Counted from the first letter of the stretch, positions 43,494 to 53,214 are shown. The stretch: DNA of 64,000 nt from Pedobacter aquae (GCF_008195825.1 NZ_CP043329.1:1798001-1862000); one strand, 5' to 3'. Made by a program: numbers and translations. The notes: generated from the sequence alone by a model not told the origin.

Positions 43494-44573
43494 TTATTTT
43501 AGATTTAAAGCCAGTTGATAATATGCCCAATAAGTGTGATGAGAAAAAACTTTACCATCTTTTAAAGGGCGTTCTTTTAAATACTTTTCATCTGGTATTA
43601 AAATAATAGGCGTTCCTACTCTGGTATAAGCATTAGAAGACTCGTACTTTGGTTCTTCCATCTCTGGGAAAGTTTTCTTTAGAATTTTAAACACCTGAGT
43701 TCCCATATAATGCTCAAACCTCTGCTGGGCTTTACTGGTACTTTTATCTATCCTATTAAATAATCTTTTAGCATACAGGCGTACCAATAAAGGTTGCTTT
43801 TTTAAAGCTTTATCTAAATTTACAAAAGGATTGGTTGGATTAAAATCTCTTAAAGTTTGTATAGAAAATGGCGTTTCAGGCACCCAATCGGCCGTATTGA
43901 TAACAGAAAAAGCCCAGCCACCATAATTAATCGCTTCAAAATCATAAGCGTAATATAAGTTACCAGGTTTGGGTGGCGCACTACAAAAAGTCTTGAATTG
44001 GAAAGCTTTGTTAAGCTTGCCCTGTTGCTGTAAATAATGTAAATGAGAACGTAATAAATAAGACAAAGAAGCACCTTGGCTATGCCCCATAATAAAGATT
44101 TGATGTTTTCCGGCTTTATCTAAAGAATCTAATTTTGGCAAAATATCTCTTTGTAAATAAGCCAAACCTAGCAACCAACCTACATGAACTTTAGCCTCTT
44201 CGCTTTTGGCTAATTGATAATTAAAAGTAAAATTGTTTTCTAATTTTATACTTCCTGTAGCGGGCACCATAGCAGCGTAGAAATTCTCCATCCAACTAGG
44301 CAAATCAGCAGTAGTGCCTCTTATACTAATTACAGCAGTTGTAGCATCTTCCCATAACTCCCATCTGTTTAAAAGACCTATCTCTTTAGAGCGATACAAT
44401 TTCTTAAATCTTGTTGAGGCTGGAGTTTTATCTCCAGGAATAAGAGAATCTATATGACCTCTTGAAACGCTTAACATTTCCAAATATTCATCAACCATGA
44501 AACCTGGCTTTAACTGTGCAAAAGAAGAAAATCCGAAAAGGATAAGAAAAACAAAGACAAATATATTTTTCAT
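43494..44573 (-). CDS. Lipase (class 3)-like exported hydrolase
   Basis: A 359-residue secreted alpha/beta hydrolase. It has a signal peptide (IFVFVFLILFGFSSFA), an oxyanion-region AVISIRGTTADLPSW, and the nucleophile elbow IMGHSQGASLSYLLRSHL (Ser about residue 170). The CSAPPKPGNLYYAYDFE segment resembles class 3 lipases. It probably hydrolyses lipid esters in the periplasm or outside the cell; substrate unknown. Confidence 0.85.
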   Translation of the reverse strand: MKNIFVFVFLILFGFSSFAQLKPGFMVDEYLEMLSVSRGHIDSLIPGDKTPASTRFKKLYRSKEIGLLNRWELWEDATTAVISIRGTTADLPSWMENFYAAMVPATGSIKLENNFTFNYQLAKSEEAKVHVGWLLGLAYLQRDILPKLDSLDKAGKHQIFIMGHSQGASLSYLLRSHLHYLQQQGKLNKAFQFKTFCSAPPKPGNLYYAYDFEAINYGGWAFSVINTADWVPETPFSIQTLRDFNPTNPFVNLDKALKKQPLLVRLYAKRLFNRIDKSTSKAQQRFEHYMGTQVFKILKKTFPEMEEPKYESSNAYTRVGTPIILIPDEKYLKERPLKDGKVFSHHTYWAYYQLALNLK

Positions 44574-44622
44574 ATTTAAATATTTAACTCAGAATACGTA
44601 CAAACCTAGCATTTAGTTTATT

Positions 44623-45570
44623 TTATTTAAAAATAACCTGAGTAGCGCCATAACCAAACTTTTCCTTTTGGGCATCCATAAAGGTTTTTACTTGCGGATG
44701 CTTACTTATTGTCTTATGAATAAAATCTCTTAAAACACCATTGCCTACCCCGTGTATAAAAATCATTTGAGGATATTTATGTGCAATTGCTGCATCTAAA
44801 CTCTTTGTGAAAATATCTTGTTGAATGGTTAAAATCTCGTTTTTGTTTAAAAACTGATGATCGTCTCTTAACTTTTCAATGTGTAAGTCTAGCTCTTTGG
44901 CCGGTCTTTCTAGCGTTAATTTTTCTGTGCTAGGTTTAAAAAAGCTTTCTTTTAGTTTATCAACATCTATTTTGAGCTCATCTTCATCAACTCTTAATAA
45001 CCAGCCATTTTGCTTTATTTGCGGCACATTTACCTTAGCACCAGAAAAATCCTTAGCCTTAAATTTAAAACTCGTGTTTAAAGGCTCTAAAGATTTAACA
45101 TCCTGCGTAGCATAAGTTAAAAGTTGAATATGTAAAGTAGGCCAAACATCTAATTCTGGCAAAGCTGCTGAATAAATTTTTCTGTTTTGATGAGGCTCTA
45201 TCAAACCTGCAAATTCTCCCTTTATTTTATTGTTTTTATCTGCTTGCACAGCTGTTAAAAGCTGAAAAGAAGTTTCATTAACAATATAAAAATGTACAAT
45301 AGAACCCTTGTTAGCATCAGGAATAACCGCTAAATGTATTCCTCTCTTAGTAAAATTATCTTTCACCATTTGAGGAGTGTCTTTTGCAGTTAAATCTTCC
45401 ACATCTTGGTATTGATACCCATGTACACGTGTAATATGAGTTACCAAAACCGGAATCTCAAAATCATCTTCACCTGTTACACCTACCAATTGCTCATCAA
45501 TAATTTTAGTGATATAACCTTCTCTATTTTCATCAACAAACCTTACAAATTCGCCCAGCTTAAAATTCAT
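44623..45570 (-). CDS. DUF2027 and Smr domain protein
   Basis: A 315-residue protein. The N-terminal half (FKLGEFVRFVDENREGYITKIIDEQLVGV, to about 220) is the DUF2027 type found in Bacteroidota. The C-terminal 85 residues are an Smr domain (ELDLHIEKLRDDHQFLNKNEILTIQ, then MIFIHGVGNGVLRDFIHKTI with the HGxG signature) as in MutS2 nucleases. The Smr domain suggests nucleic-acid nicking, but its partner is not encoded nearby. Confidence 0.87.
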   Translation of the reverse strand: MNFKLGEFVRFVDENREGYITKIIDEQLVGVTGEDDFEIPVLVTHITRVHGYQYQDVEDLTAKDTPQMVKDNFTKRGIHLAVIPDANKGSIVHFYIVNETSFQLLTAVQADKNNKIKGEFAGLIEPHQNRKIYSAALPELDVWPTLHIQLLTYATQDVKSLEPLNTSFKFKAKDFSGAKVNVPQIKQNGWLLRVDEDELKIDVDKLKESFFKPSTEKLTLERPAKELDLHIEKLRDDHQFLNKNEILTIQQDIFTKSLDAAIAHKYPQMIFIHGVGNGVLRDFIHKTISKHPQVKTFMDAQKEKFGYGATQVIFK

Positions 45571-45626
45571 CTTTTTTAATTTTTGTACAATATAAGTTTA
45601 ATATCTGCCCTCTGCCCAGTTTGGTA

Positions 45627-45634
45627 CAAAAATA
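45627..45634 (-). promoter_or_regulatory. -7 box TATTTTTG of the Smr-domain gene
   Basis: Exact TAnnTTTG match on the minus strand, about 56 nt before the ATG at 45570 and just 2 nt upstream of the divergent SDR gene's start. Confidence 0.5.
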
Positions 45635-45636
45635 GC

Positions 45637-46515
45637 ATGATTATGAAAAACATCACGACTATGGAAAACGAACAAACACTGCCTGCACAAGAGCAAAACC
45701 ATCAACCGGGTATAGAATCAGAAATGAATCCCCAACCAGAATTTGAAAGTGTTATACAAACCGGGCAACGTTTAAAAGGAAAAGTAGCCATCATTACCGG
45801 TGGAGACAGCGGTATAGGACGAGCCGTTGCCGTTGCCTATGCTAAAGAAGGCGCTCATGTTGCTGTTTCTTTTTTAAATGAATTTGAGGATGCAGAACTT
45901 ACAAAAAAAGAAGTTGAAGCATGTGGTAAAGAATGCCTGCTTATTGCCGGAGATATTTCTGAAGAAAAACATTGCCAATTGATTATCGATAAAACCATTG
46001 AGAAATTTGGCAAAATTGATATTCTGGTGAATAATGCCGCTGTACAATTTCCGCAAGAAAGTATCGAGGATATTAGCTCATCGCAATTAGAACAAACTTT
46101 TAGAACTAATATTTTCTCTCAATTTTACATTGTAAAAGCTGCATTAGCACATCTTAAAGAGGGTTCTTCCATCATCAATACAGCATCTGTTACGGCTTAT
46201 AAAGGCAATCCTCAATTACTAGATTATTCATCAACAAAAGGAGCTATTGTGGCTTTTACCCGCTCTTTATCTATGTCTTTAGTAGAAAAAGGCATTCGTG
46301 TAAATGGTGTAGCACCGGGACCTATTTGGACACCCTTAATTCCTGCTACTTTTGATGCAGAAAAGGTTTCTAAATTTGGGTCTAATGTACCTATGAAACG
46401 CCCAGGGCAACCTAACGAAGTAGCCTATTGCTACGTCTTTTTAGCTTCTGATGAATCTTCTTATATATCCGGACAAATGATGCACCCTAACGGTGGCGAA
46501 GTAGTAAATGGTTAA
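45637..46515 (+). CDS. Short-chain dehydrogenase, general-stress YhxC/YdaD type
   Basis: An SDR of about 292 residues with an N-terminal tail. It has KVAIITGGDSGIGRAVAVAYAKEGAHVAV (nucleotide fold), NNAAVQ, the YxxxK motif LLDYSSTKGAIVAFTRSL, and RVNGVAPGPIWTPL. Homologues are stress-induced in Bacillus. The start is uncertain (ATGs at 45637, 45643 and 45661). It is followed by a gene of unknown function one base after its stop, so they form a pair. Confidence 0.9.
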   Translation: MIMKNITTMENEQTLPAQEQNHQPGIESEMNPQPEFESVIQTGQRLKGKVAIITGGDSGIGRAVAVAYAKEGAHVAVSFLNEFEDAELTKKEVEACGKECLLIAGDISEEKHCQLIIDKTIEKFGKIDILVNNAAVQFPQESIEDISSSQLEQTFRTNIFSQFYIVKAALAHLKEGSSIINTASVTAYKGNPQLLDYSSTKGAIVAFTRSLSMSLVEKGIRVNGVAPGPIWTPLIPATFDAEKVSKFGSNVPMKRPGQPNEVAYCYVFLASDESSYISGQMMHPNGGEVVNG

Positions 46516-46516
46516 T

Positions 46517-47128
46517 ATGGAAAATCACAAAGAGATTATACCTAAACAACAAGAAGGTATAGCAACAGATATTAAGGAAAGCATTACTTTATCTGGTTCA
46601 GAAGAAGCTATTCAGTTTTATGATATAGCCGTTAACCGTTTAAAAGATGTAAACCATTGGCATTTACTTACCAAACATACTGGAACCAAATTTACCTTAC
46701 GTGATAAAAACGGCTTTGAGGTAAAACGCCAAGTTGTTTTAGGAGATTATTTCCAAATAAATATCCCTTTCCCTGGTTTAGACAGTGGAAAGGGATATGA
46801 TTGGGTACAAGTAAAAGAGCTAAAAGAAGAAAATAACCAACAGCAAGATGAACAAACGTTTTCTATGTTAGTAAAACCCGCTCATCCTCCTTTTGAAAAA
46901 GAAACCGCTCATTTTTTTGATGCTGAGGCAAGTTCTACCTTTTCTGTGTTACGTAATGGCACTAAAATTACAGCTTTGGTGCATGGCAGAAATGAAAAGC
47001 CAAATACTTTTGTACATAGTTTAGCAGGAAAAATCAGAAACATCATAGTTGCCCTAGGCTCTTTTTTGGGTTTTTCTTACTTCCAATGGAAATCTTTAGT
47101 TAAAGGCTTATTGTCTGATAATGAATAA
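46517..47128 (+). CDS. Hypothetical protein coupled to the stress SDR
   Basis: A 203-residue protein with no recognised domain. A central region has KFTLRDKNGFEVKRQVVLGDYFQINIPFPG. A C-terminal hydrophobic segment (IIVALGSFLGFSYFQWKSL) could anchor it to a membrane. The ATG at 46517 follows the SDR stop by 1 nt; another ATG at 46508 overlaps it. Linkage to the SDR suggests a stress role, which remains a guess. Confidence 0.75.
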   Translation: MENHKEIIPKQQEGIATDIKESITLSGSEEAIQFYDIAVNRLKDVNHWHLLTKHTGTKFTLRDKNGFEVKRQVVLGDYFQINIPFPGLDSGKGYDWVQVKELKEENNQQQDEQTFSMLVKPAHPPFEKETAHFFDAEASSTFSVLRNGTKITALVHGRNEKPNTFVHSLAGKIRNIIVALGSFLGFSYFQWKSLVKGLLSDNE

Positions 47129-47263
47129 GTAACAAGACCACATAAGTAACAACATCATCACCAAAAACAACTATATCAGAAATTATAAGCACCTTTGTGA
47201 AAATTTAAAAAGAAGGTTTGCCTATTTTGATATCAATAATGGGATTTTGCCTTAACCCCATAT

Positions 47264-48562
47264 ATGATTTCATTTGATGAATTGGATTTAATAAATCCGA
47301 TAAAAAAAGCCTTACAAACAGAAGGCTATACCAAACCCACTCCTATTCAGGCTCAAGCAATTCCATTAGTTTTAGACGGAAATGATTTATTAGGTTGTGC
47401 ACAAACAGGTACAGGTAAAACTGCTGCGTTTGCCATACCTATTATTCAATTATTACATAACTCATCGCACCAACAAGCTAAAGGTACAAGAGCTATTAGA
47501 GCTTTAATTGTAACCCCAACTAGAGAACTAGCCATACAAATTGCAGATAGTTTTGCTGCTTATGGTAAAAATACGCCTTTAAAATATGCTGTTATTTTTG
47601 GTGGTGTTGGACAAAAAGCACAAACAGATGCTTTAGCAAAAGGTGTAGACATTTTAATTGCAACACCAGGAAGGTTATTAGATTTGATGAACCAGCGTTA
47701 CATCAGTTTAAAAAGTATCAATCTTTTTGTTTTAGATGAGGCAGACCGTATGTTAGATATGGGCTTTATTCATGATGTTAAAAAACTGATAGCAGCTTTA
47801 CCAGCAAAAAGACAATCCTTATTTTTCTCTGCTACTATGCCTCCAGTTATTCAGAAGCTAGCATCAGAAATATTAAAAAACCCTGTAAAAGTTGAAGTAA
47901 CACCAGAATCTTCTACGGCAGATACCATTAACCAATTTGTTTATATGGTAGATCGGGATAATAAGAATAAATTGTTAATCCATATCCTAGAAGATAAAAA
48001 TATAAAAACGGCTTTGGTATTTACCAAAACTAAACATGGGGCAGATAAAGTGGTGAAAATGCTACTTAACCACGGGATTAAAGCTGCTGCCATACATGGT
48101 AATAAATCGCAAAATGCAAGACAAAGAGCTTTAGAAGAATTTAAATCTCATAAAATAAGGGTTTTAGTTGCTACAGATATAGCTGCCAGAGGTATTGATG
48201 TGGATGATTTAGCTTATGTGGTAAACTATGAAATCCCTAACATCCCAGAAACTTATGTACACCGTATTGGTAGAACAGGCAGAGCTGGGGCAAACGGAAC
48301 GGCTTTTTCTTTTTGCGAAATAGATGAGAAAGAGTTTTTACAGGATATCCAAAAAATAATAGGTAAAACTATACCTAAAGCAGAGGAAAACCCCTTCCCT
48401 ATGACTAAGTTTACTGCCGCACCAAGTACTAAAAAAGGCGGTAAATCTGGAAGAAGTAAATCTGCTGCACCGCATAAAGCGGCACAAGGGAACGCTAAAA
48501 ATAATACTGCTCAAACTGGTAAAAAGAAGTTCTTTAGAAAAAGAAAAGAAACCAATTCGTAG
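47264..48562 (+). CDS. rhlE: DEAD-box ATP-dependent RNA helicase (RhlE-like)
   Basis: A 432-residue helicase with [14 protein letters not shown] (Q motif), [11 protein letters not shown] (Walker A), [20 protein letters not shown] (DEAD), [20 protein letters not shown] and [10 protein letters not shown]. The basic, Lys-rich tail ([14 protein letters not shown]) is typical of RhlE. It is a second copy besides 37566-38897. Probably assists RNA folding or ribosome assembly. Confidence 0.94.
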   Translation: MISFDELDLINPIKKALQTEGYTKPTPIQAQAIPLVLDGNDLLGCAQTGTGKTAAFAIPIIQLLHNSSHQQAKGTRAIRALIVTPTRELAIQIADSFAAYGKNTPLKYAVIFGGVGQKAQTDALAKGVDILIATPGRLLDLMNQRYISLKSINLFVLDEADRMLDMGFIHDVKKLIAALPAKRQSLFFSATMPPVIQKLASEILKNPVKVEVTPESSTADTINQFVYMVDRDNKNKLLIHILEDKNIKTALVFTKTKHGADKVVKMLLNHGIKAAAIHGNKSQNARQRALEEFKSHKIRVLVATDIAARGIDVDDLAYVVNYEIPNIPETYVHRIGRTGRAGANGTAFSFCEIDEKEFLQDIQKIIGKTIPKAEENPFPMTKFTAAPSTKKGGKSGRSKSAAPHKAAQGNAKNNTAQTGKKKFFRKRKETNS

Positions 48563-48625
48563 TAAAATAATGAGCTACTTCTTTTTGGCAAAATTATAGC
48601 TACAGTGCTTCATAAACACTAGGCT

Positions 48626-48820
48626 ATGAACCAAACAACAGAAACTTTGATGACCGCTATTGAGGAAAATACCGGTCATCCTTTAGAACATTGGATAGAA
48701 ATTATCAGAAAAAGTGGGAAACCAGATTGCCAAGCCATCACCAACTTTTTAATTGAAGAACATCAGTTAAACCCTGTATTGGCCGAATTGATAGCTCAAA
48801 AAGCAAAAGGCAGCCATTAA
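48626..48820 (+). CDS. DUF4287 domain small protein
   Basis: A 64-residue protein (TTETLMTAIEENTGHPLEHWIEIIRKSGKPD, then FLIEEHQLNPVLAELIAQKAKG), the DUF4287 pattern. It lies 63 nt after the helicase gene. Function unknown. Confidence 0.8.
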   Translation: MNQTTETLMTAIEENTGHPLEHWIEIIRKSGKPDCQAITNFLIEEHQLNPVLAELIAQKAKGSH

Positions 48821-48899
48821 TTTCTCCTATATTTCCTGCTCATTAAAATAATAGGCTTTTCGGTGTTGTATTTAAGCTATAAATAAACAAAGAAAAGCT

Positions 48900-48907
48900 T
48901 ATTTTTG
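48900..48907 (+). promoter_or_regulatory. -7 box TATTTTTG of lysS
   Basis: Exact TAnnTTTG match 18 nt before the ATG at 48926. It rules out the in-frame TTG at 48905 as a start. Confidence 0.6.
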
Positions 48908-48925
48908 TCCGAAATTTTCAAATTA

Positions 48926-50644
48926 ATGAGTATACTTTCAGAACAGGAAATACAGAGACGCCAGTCTTTACAAGAACTTAGAAATTTAGGTATCAATCCC
49001 TATCCTGCAGAGGCATTTGAGATTAATGCAAATGCCTTAGATATTACTTCAAATTACGAAAGAGATAAAACTTCTTATAAAAATATCAGCTTAGCTGGCA
49101 GAATCATGACCCGTAGAATCATGGGAAATGCTTCTTTTGTAGAATTACAAGATGCTACTGGCAGAATACAAGCTTATATCAGAAGAGATGATGTTTGCCC
49201 AGAAGAAGATAAAACTTTATACAATACCGTATTTAAAAAATTATTAGATATTGGCGATTATATTGGTGTAACAGGTTTTGTTTTTACTACACAAACCGGA
49301 GAAATTTCTATACACGTTACAGAGTTTAAGGTTTTAAGCAAATCTTTAAAACCATTGCCTATTGTTAAACGCGATGATGATGGTAATGTTTATGATGGCT
49401 TTACAGACCCAGAAATGCGTTACCGTATGCGTTATGTAGATTTAACGGTTAACCCGGAGTTTAAAGAAATCTTCAAAACACGTTCTAAAGTCATTAGCAC
49501 CATGCGTAATTATTTTGATTCGCAAGGCTGGATGGAAGTAGAAACACCTATTTTACAAGCCATACATGGTGGTGCAGCAGCAAGACCATTTAACACCTAC
49601 CACAATACCTTAGACATGCCGCTTTTCTTACGTATTGCTAACGAGCTTTACCTAAAAAGACTTATTGTTGCAGGTTTTGATGGCGTTTACGAGTTTGGTA
49701 AAATGTTCAGAAACGAAGGTATGGACCGTACCCATAACCCAGAGTTTACATCCATGGAAATTTATGTAGCATATAAAGACTATATCTGGATGATGAGCAT
49801 GGTAGAAGAATGTTTAGAAAAAGTTACCACAGCCATACATGGCAAAACAACTATAAAAGTTGGGAACGATGAAATTGACTTTGCGGGCCCTTACGAGAAA
49901 CTATCTATGTATGATTCTATTAAGAAATATACAGGTATAGATGTTTCTCAGATGAACGAGCAGCAATTGATAGATACTTGTAAAAGCTTAAATATTGAGG
50001 TTGATGCTAGTATGGGTAAAGGTAAATTGGTTGATGCTATTTTTGGTGAAAAAGTAGAACACAACTTAATTCAACCTACTTTCATTACCGATTACCCTAT
50101 AGAAATGACTCCTCTAGCTAAAAAACACCGCACCACAGAAGGTTTGGTAGAGCGTTTTGAGCTATTTGTGCAAGGTAAAGAAATTGCTAACGCTTATTCT
50201 GAGTTAAACGATGCCATTGATCAAAAAGAGCGTTTTGAAGATCAATTAACTTTAGCAGCTCGTGGTGATGATGAAGCTATGGCTATGGATGATGACTTCA
50301 TTAGAGCTTTAGAATATGGCATGCCACCAACCGCAGGTTTGGGTATTGGTATAGACCGTTTGGTGATGTTGATGACTAACCAATCATCTATCCAAGAAGT
50401 ACTATTCTTCCCGCAAATGCGCCCAGAGAAAAAAGCCAAAGTAACCACCGATGAGGATTTTGTAACAGCAGGTATTCCGGCTGCATGGGTACAAGTTATC
50501 CGTAAAATGGGTATCAATACCATAGAAGATTTAAAAGCTGCAAACCCTAATAAAGTATTTAACGATTTAGGTGGGATGCGCAAAAAGTTAAAATTAGATT
50601 TAACCATGCCTCAAAAAGAAGAGGTTATGGAGTGGTTTAAATAA
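48926..50644 (+). CDS. lysS: Lysyl-tRNA synthetase (class II)
   Basis: A 572-residue enzyme. It has an OB-fold anticodon-binding domain (ISLAGRIMTRRIMGNASFVELQDATGRIQ), class II motif 2 (FRNEGMDRTHNPEFTSMEIY) and motif 3 (GLGIGIDRLVMLMTNQSSIQEVLFFPQMRPE). A C-terminal extension of about 70 residues (VTAGIPAAWVQVIRKMGINTIEDLKAANPNKV) resembles a helix-hairpin-helix and is common in Bacteroidota LysRS. A terminator follows at 50666-50702. Confidence 0.96.
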   Translation: MSILSEQEIQRRQSLQELRNLGINPYPAEAFEINANALDITSNYERDKTSYKNISLAGRIMTRRIMGNASFVELQDATGRIQAYIRRDDVCPEEDKTLYNTVFKKLLDIGDYIGVTGFVFTTQTGEISIHVTEFKVLSKSLKPLPIVKRDDDGNVYDGFTDPEMRYRMRYVDLTVNPEFKEIFKTRSKVISTMRNYFDSQGWMEVETPILQAIHGGAAARPFNTYHNTLDMPLFLRIANELYLKRLIVAGFDGVYEFGKMFRNEGMDRTHNPEFTSMEIYVAYKDYIWMMSMVEECLEKVTTAIHGKTTIKVGNDEIDFAGPYEKLSMYDSIKKYTGIDVSQMNEQQLIDTCKSLNIEVDASMGKGKLVDAIFGEKVEHNLIQPTFITDYPIEMTPLAKKHRTTEGLVERFELFVQGKEIANAYSELNDAIDQKERFEDQLTLAARGDDEAMAMDDDFIRALEYGMPPTAGLGIGIDRLVMLMTNQSSIQEVLFFPQMRPEKKAKVTTDEDFVTAGIPAAWVQVIRKMGINTIEDLKAANPNKVFNDLGGMRKKLKLDLTMPQKEEVMEWFK

Positions 50645-50665
50645 GCTAAAACTTAACAAAAGCTT

Positions 50666-50704
50666 AAAGGCCGGTTAACGATAAGTTATTCGGCCTTTTT
50701 TATT
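50666..50704 (+). terminator. Terminator after lysS
   Basis: AAAGGCCG (50666-50673) and CGGCCTTT (50691-50698) pair around a 17-nt loop, followed by TTTATTTT. Confidence 0.8.
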
Positions 50705-50729
50705 TTAGGAGAAATTAAGATGAATAGCT

Positions 50730-50936
50730 ATGCAAAACTCCGTTTTAGAAATCACAGAACAGGAATACCTGATAAAACTCAATAAACAAGAGTTCGATTT
50801 ATCTTTTATCCATGCGCTTTTAAAGAGGATACAATCAGAAAAAGCTTTTTTCTCTAAAATTTGGGATGATGATGACATCATTGCAAAAGGACGGTTTTTA
50901 GAGGAACGCGATATAGATTATCTAAGCGAAAAATAA
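50730..50936 (+). CDS. Hypothetical small protein (68 aa)
   Basis: A 68-residue protein (MQNSVLEITEQEYLIKLNKQEFDLSFIHALLKRI), charged and helical, with an acidic WDDDDII segment. No known family is recognised. It converges on the DUF3820 gene, whose stop is 1 nt away. It somewhat resembles antidote-type small proteins but has no partner. Confidence 0.6.
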   Translation: MQNSVLEITEQEYLIKLNKQEFDLSFIHALLKRIQSEKAFFSKIWDDDDIIAKGRFLEERDIDYLSEK

Positions 50937-50937
50937 A

Positions 50938-51150
50938 TCATTTATTCCTCAAAGGCTTTAATAAATACTCTAAGCCGTTAATTTTAATCTCGTAAATGGT
51001 TGCTAGCTGCTGTCCCAATTTACCAGCTGGCCAACCTTTGGTATACATCCACTCTAAATAACTTACTGGTAAATCGCACAAAATGCGGTCTTTATATTTA
51101 CCAAAAGGCATACGCACTTTAACTAAATCTAACAGTATCTCGGGGTTCAT
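50938..51150 (-). CDS. DUF3820 family protein
   Basis: A 70-residue protein: VRMPFGKYKDRILCDLPVSYLEWMYTKGWPAGKLGQQL, the DUF3820 signature also found near exonuclease domains. It probably binds nucleic acid; function unknown. Confidence 0.83.
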   Translation of the reverse strand: MNPEILLDLVKVRMPFGKYKDRILCDLPVSYLEWMYTKGWPAGKLGQQLATIYEIKINGLEYLLKPLRNK

Positions 51151-51194
51151 AGCTCAAATTAAGCAATTTAATATCGAAGATGAGGAATAGATTT

Positions 51195-51202
51195 TACCTT
51201 TG
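51195..51202 (+). promoter_or_regulatory. -7 box TACCTTTG of the methyltransferase gene
   Basis: Exact TAnnTTTG match 5 nt before the ATG at 51208, so the in-frame GTG at 51202 cannot be the start. Confidence 0.6.
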
Positions 51203-51207
51203 TGTTT

Positions 51208-51900
51208 ATGAATGATGTTTATGGCGATTTTTTGAAAGATTACCTCGATAAAGGAAAAACTTCTACCATTTGGCTACATAACAATTACGCCGAGGCAGAA
51301 GAAATGCCTGCCGAAGTTTTCTTCCGTAAAGACTATGAAATTACCGATTTGGAAGCTTTCGCCCTTAGGCAATGTAAAGGCAAAGTGCTAGATATTGGCG
51401 CAGGTGCTGGCGCTATAACGCTTATTTTACAAAAACGAGGTTTTGATGTTACAGCTTTAGAAATATCGCCCGGCGCAGCAGAGGTAATGCAAAAAAGAGG
51501 TGTTCAAAAAATCATCAATACCAATATTTTTGATTATCAGGATGAGCAGTACGACACCTTATTGTTAATGATGAATGGTATTGGTTTTTGCCAGTATCTA
51601 GACGAGATTGAGCGCTTTTTACATCATGCTAAAAAACTACTAAAACCAGAGGGACAAATTTTATTCGATTCCTCGGATGTTTTATATCTGTACGAAAATA
51701 AAAAGTACGAAGACGATGGTTATTATGGTGAGATAGATTATCAATACGAATATAAAGGCAAAAAAGGAGATTGGTTCACCTGGATTTACGTTGCCCGAGA
51801 TATCATGAAAGAAATTGCTACCAAATGCGGTTTCCAAATGGAAGTTCTATTTGACGATGGTAGCGACCAGTATTTGGCAAGGTTAAGTTTAAAATCGTGA
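51208..51900 (+). CDS. SAM-dependent class I methyltransferase
   Basis: A 230-residue protein with the Rossmann SAM-binding motif KVLDIGAGAGAITLILQKRGFDVTALEISPGAAEV and motif II-like YDTLLLMMNGIGFCQYL. Substrate unknown. The start at 51208 is set by the -7 box immediately upstream. Confidence 0.88.
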   Translation: MNDVYGDFLKDYLDKGKTSTIWLHNNYAEAEEMPAEVFFRKDYEITDLEAFALRQCKGKVLDIGAGAGAITLILQKRGFDVTALEISPGAAEVMQKRGVQKIINTNIFDYQDEQYDTLLLMMNGIGFCQYLDEIERFLHHAKKLLKPEGQILFDSSDVLYLYENKKYEDDGYYGEIDYQYEYKGKKGDWFTWIYVARDIMKEIATKCGFQMEVLFDDGSDQYLARLSLKS

Positions 51901-51990
51901 TAATTTGTATTTTTAAAGAACAAAAAGCAAGTGTAAATGTTCAGTATTTAGTATTTTCAAGACATATTTTAGAAGAAAAAAACATAAAAA

Positions 51991-52464
51991 ATGGCAAAGG
52001 CATCAATTTCTGTAATTCAAGCGCTGCTGAAAACGGTTGAAAACCTAGAAAAAGGCGCTGCATACCAGTGGGGACACATGGGGAGCTGCAACTGTGGCAA
52101 TTTGGCTCAAGTAATTACCAATAGAGACAAAGCTGAAATTCATAAATCTGCAATGCGTAGCAGGCATGGCGACTGGAACGAACAACTGATAGACTACTGC
52201 CCTACCAGCGGCTTACCTATAGACCATATTATTGATGAAATGGTTGCCTTCGGTTTCACCAGAGCAGATTTAGCACATTTAGAAAAATTATCAGACCCGC
52301 AAGTACTACGTCAGCTACCTGCAAGTCATAAGTACCTGAAGCATAATCAAAAAGCAGATGTCATTTTATATCTAAAAACTTGGGTAAAAGTTTTAGAAAA
52401 TGAACTTATTGATACAATCAGTTTAGAGGATGTAAATAAGGGGAAAGAATTGGTGACGGTGTAA
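51991..52464 (+). CDS. Conserved hypothetical protein
   Basis: A 157-residue cytoplasmic protein. The motif QWGHMGSCNCGNLAQVIT has a CxC pair that could bind metal; YCPTSGLPIDHIIDEMVAFGF is another recognisable segment. I recall similar proteins in Bacteroidota but no function. A terminator follows. Confidence 0.72.
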   Translation: MAKASISVIQALLKTVENLEKGAAYQWGHMGSCNCGNLAQVITNRDKAEIHKSAMRSRHGDWNEQLIDYCPTSGLPIDHIIDEMVAFGFTRADLAHLEKLSDPQVLRQLPASHKYLKHNQKADVILYLKTWVKVLENELIDTISLEDVNKGKELVTV

Positions 52465-52506
52465 AACTAAAATCACGAAGTTTTATAAAGAAATAGCACT
52501 ATTTGG

Positions 52507-52536
52507 CAGCGTAGGATCTACGCTGTCTTTTTTTTA
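52507..52536 (+). terminator. Terminator after the CNC-motif protein
   Basis: CAGCGTAG (52507-52514) and CTACGCTG (52518-52525) are perfect complements, followed by TCTTTTTTTTT. Confidence 0.8.
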
Positions 52537-52568
52537 TCTCTTCTTTAGGGATTACCAGAGAATATATT

Positions 52569-52640
52569 CTTCGCTATTTGTTCGCACCTTGTTCGTAACA
52601 CCTTCGCAAAACACCCCATTTTTGCGAACAAGTAGCGAAG
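52569..52640. repeat. 18-bp inverted repeat beside the mazF-like gene
   Basis: Arms 52569-52586 and 52623-52640 differ at one of 18 positions (CTTCGCTATTTGTTCGCA against CTTCGCTACTTGTTCGCA). The 36-nt loop has more GTTCG/CTTCG words. It lies just downstream of the toxin gene and could be a degenerate insertion-element end or a terminator. Confidence 0.6.
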
Positions 52641-52658
52641 ATGGTACGAAGATGCTAG

Positions 52659-52994
52659 CTAAATATCAAGCACAATTCTTAGGTTAGCTTTTAGTTTTTC
52701 TTTTTGGTTTTGAGTTAATTCCCCAAGTTTGCTCATAAGCCTTTTGTTGTCAATCGCCCGGATTTGGTCTACCAAGATATCACTTAATTTATCCAGTTGA
52801 TTTTCATTCAAATGAACCCTTAATATTTGTATATCTTGCTGTACATTGGTAGTGATAGGACAAATAATGGTAGATGGATGAATATCATTCAATAAATCAG
52901 TTTGAATAACCACTACCGGTCTTATTTTGCCCGGCTCTGTGCCCCTACTCGGATTAAGGTCTGCTAGCCAAATGTCGAATTGTTTAATTTTCAT
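52659..52994 (-). CDS. MazF/PemK-family mRNA interferase toxin
   Basis: A 111-residue CcdB/MazF-fold protein: FDIWLADLNPSRGTEPGKIRPVVVIQTD, IICPITTNVQQD, LVDQIRAIDNKRL. It is a ribosome-independent endoribonuclease in known members. Its start overlaps the antitoxin gene by 11 nt, the standard type II order. Confidence 0.92.
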   Translation of the reverse strand: MKIKQFDIWLADLNPSRGTEPGKIRPVVVIQTDLLNDIHPSTIICPITTNVQQDIQILRVHLNENQLDKLSDILVDQIRAIDNKRLMSKLGELTQNQKEKLKANLRIVLDI

Positions 52995-53214
52995 CTAGCA
53001 AGCGTTCAAATTCATGAAGAACATCCATAGATTCTTTACTTGTTAATGCAGATTCTTTAGCAAGTTGCTTCTTCAATAATCTCTTTTTTTGAACAAGATT
53101 ATAAATTCTAACAGCCTCGTTGATATAACGATTTCTAGCTATATGTAGCTCATGAGTAATCTCCTCAGCCTCATTGAAGATTTCATCATCTAATTTTAAT
53201 GATAACACTTTCAT
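52984..53214 (-). CDS. Ribbon-helix-helix-like antitoxin
   Basis: A 76-residue protein with LSLKLDDEIFNEAEEITHELHIARNRYINEAVRIYN, a ribbon-helix-helix pattern, and an acidic C-terminus (LHEFERLLDEN) that would wrap the toxin. It precedes the MazF-like gene and probably also represses their promoter. Confidence 0.88.
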   Translation of the reverse strand: MKVLSLKLDDEIFNEAEEITHELHIARNRYINEAVRIYNLVQKKRLLKKQLAKESALTSKESMDVLHEFERLLDEN

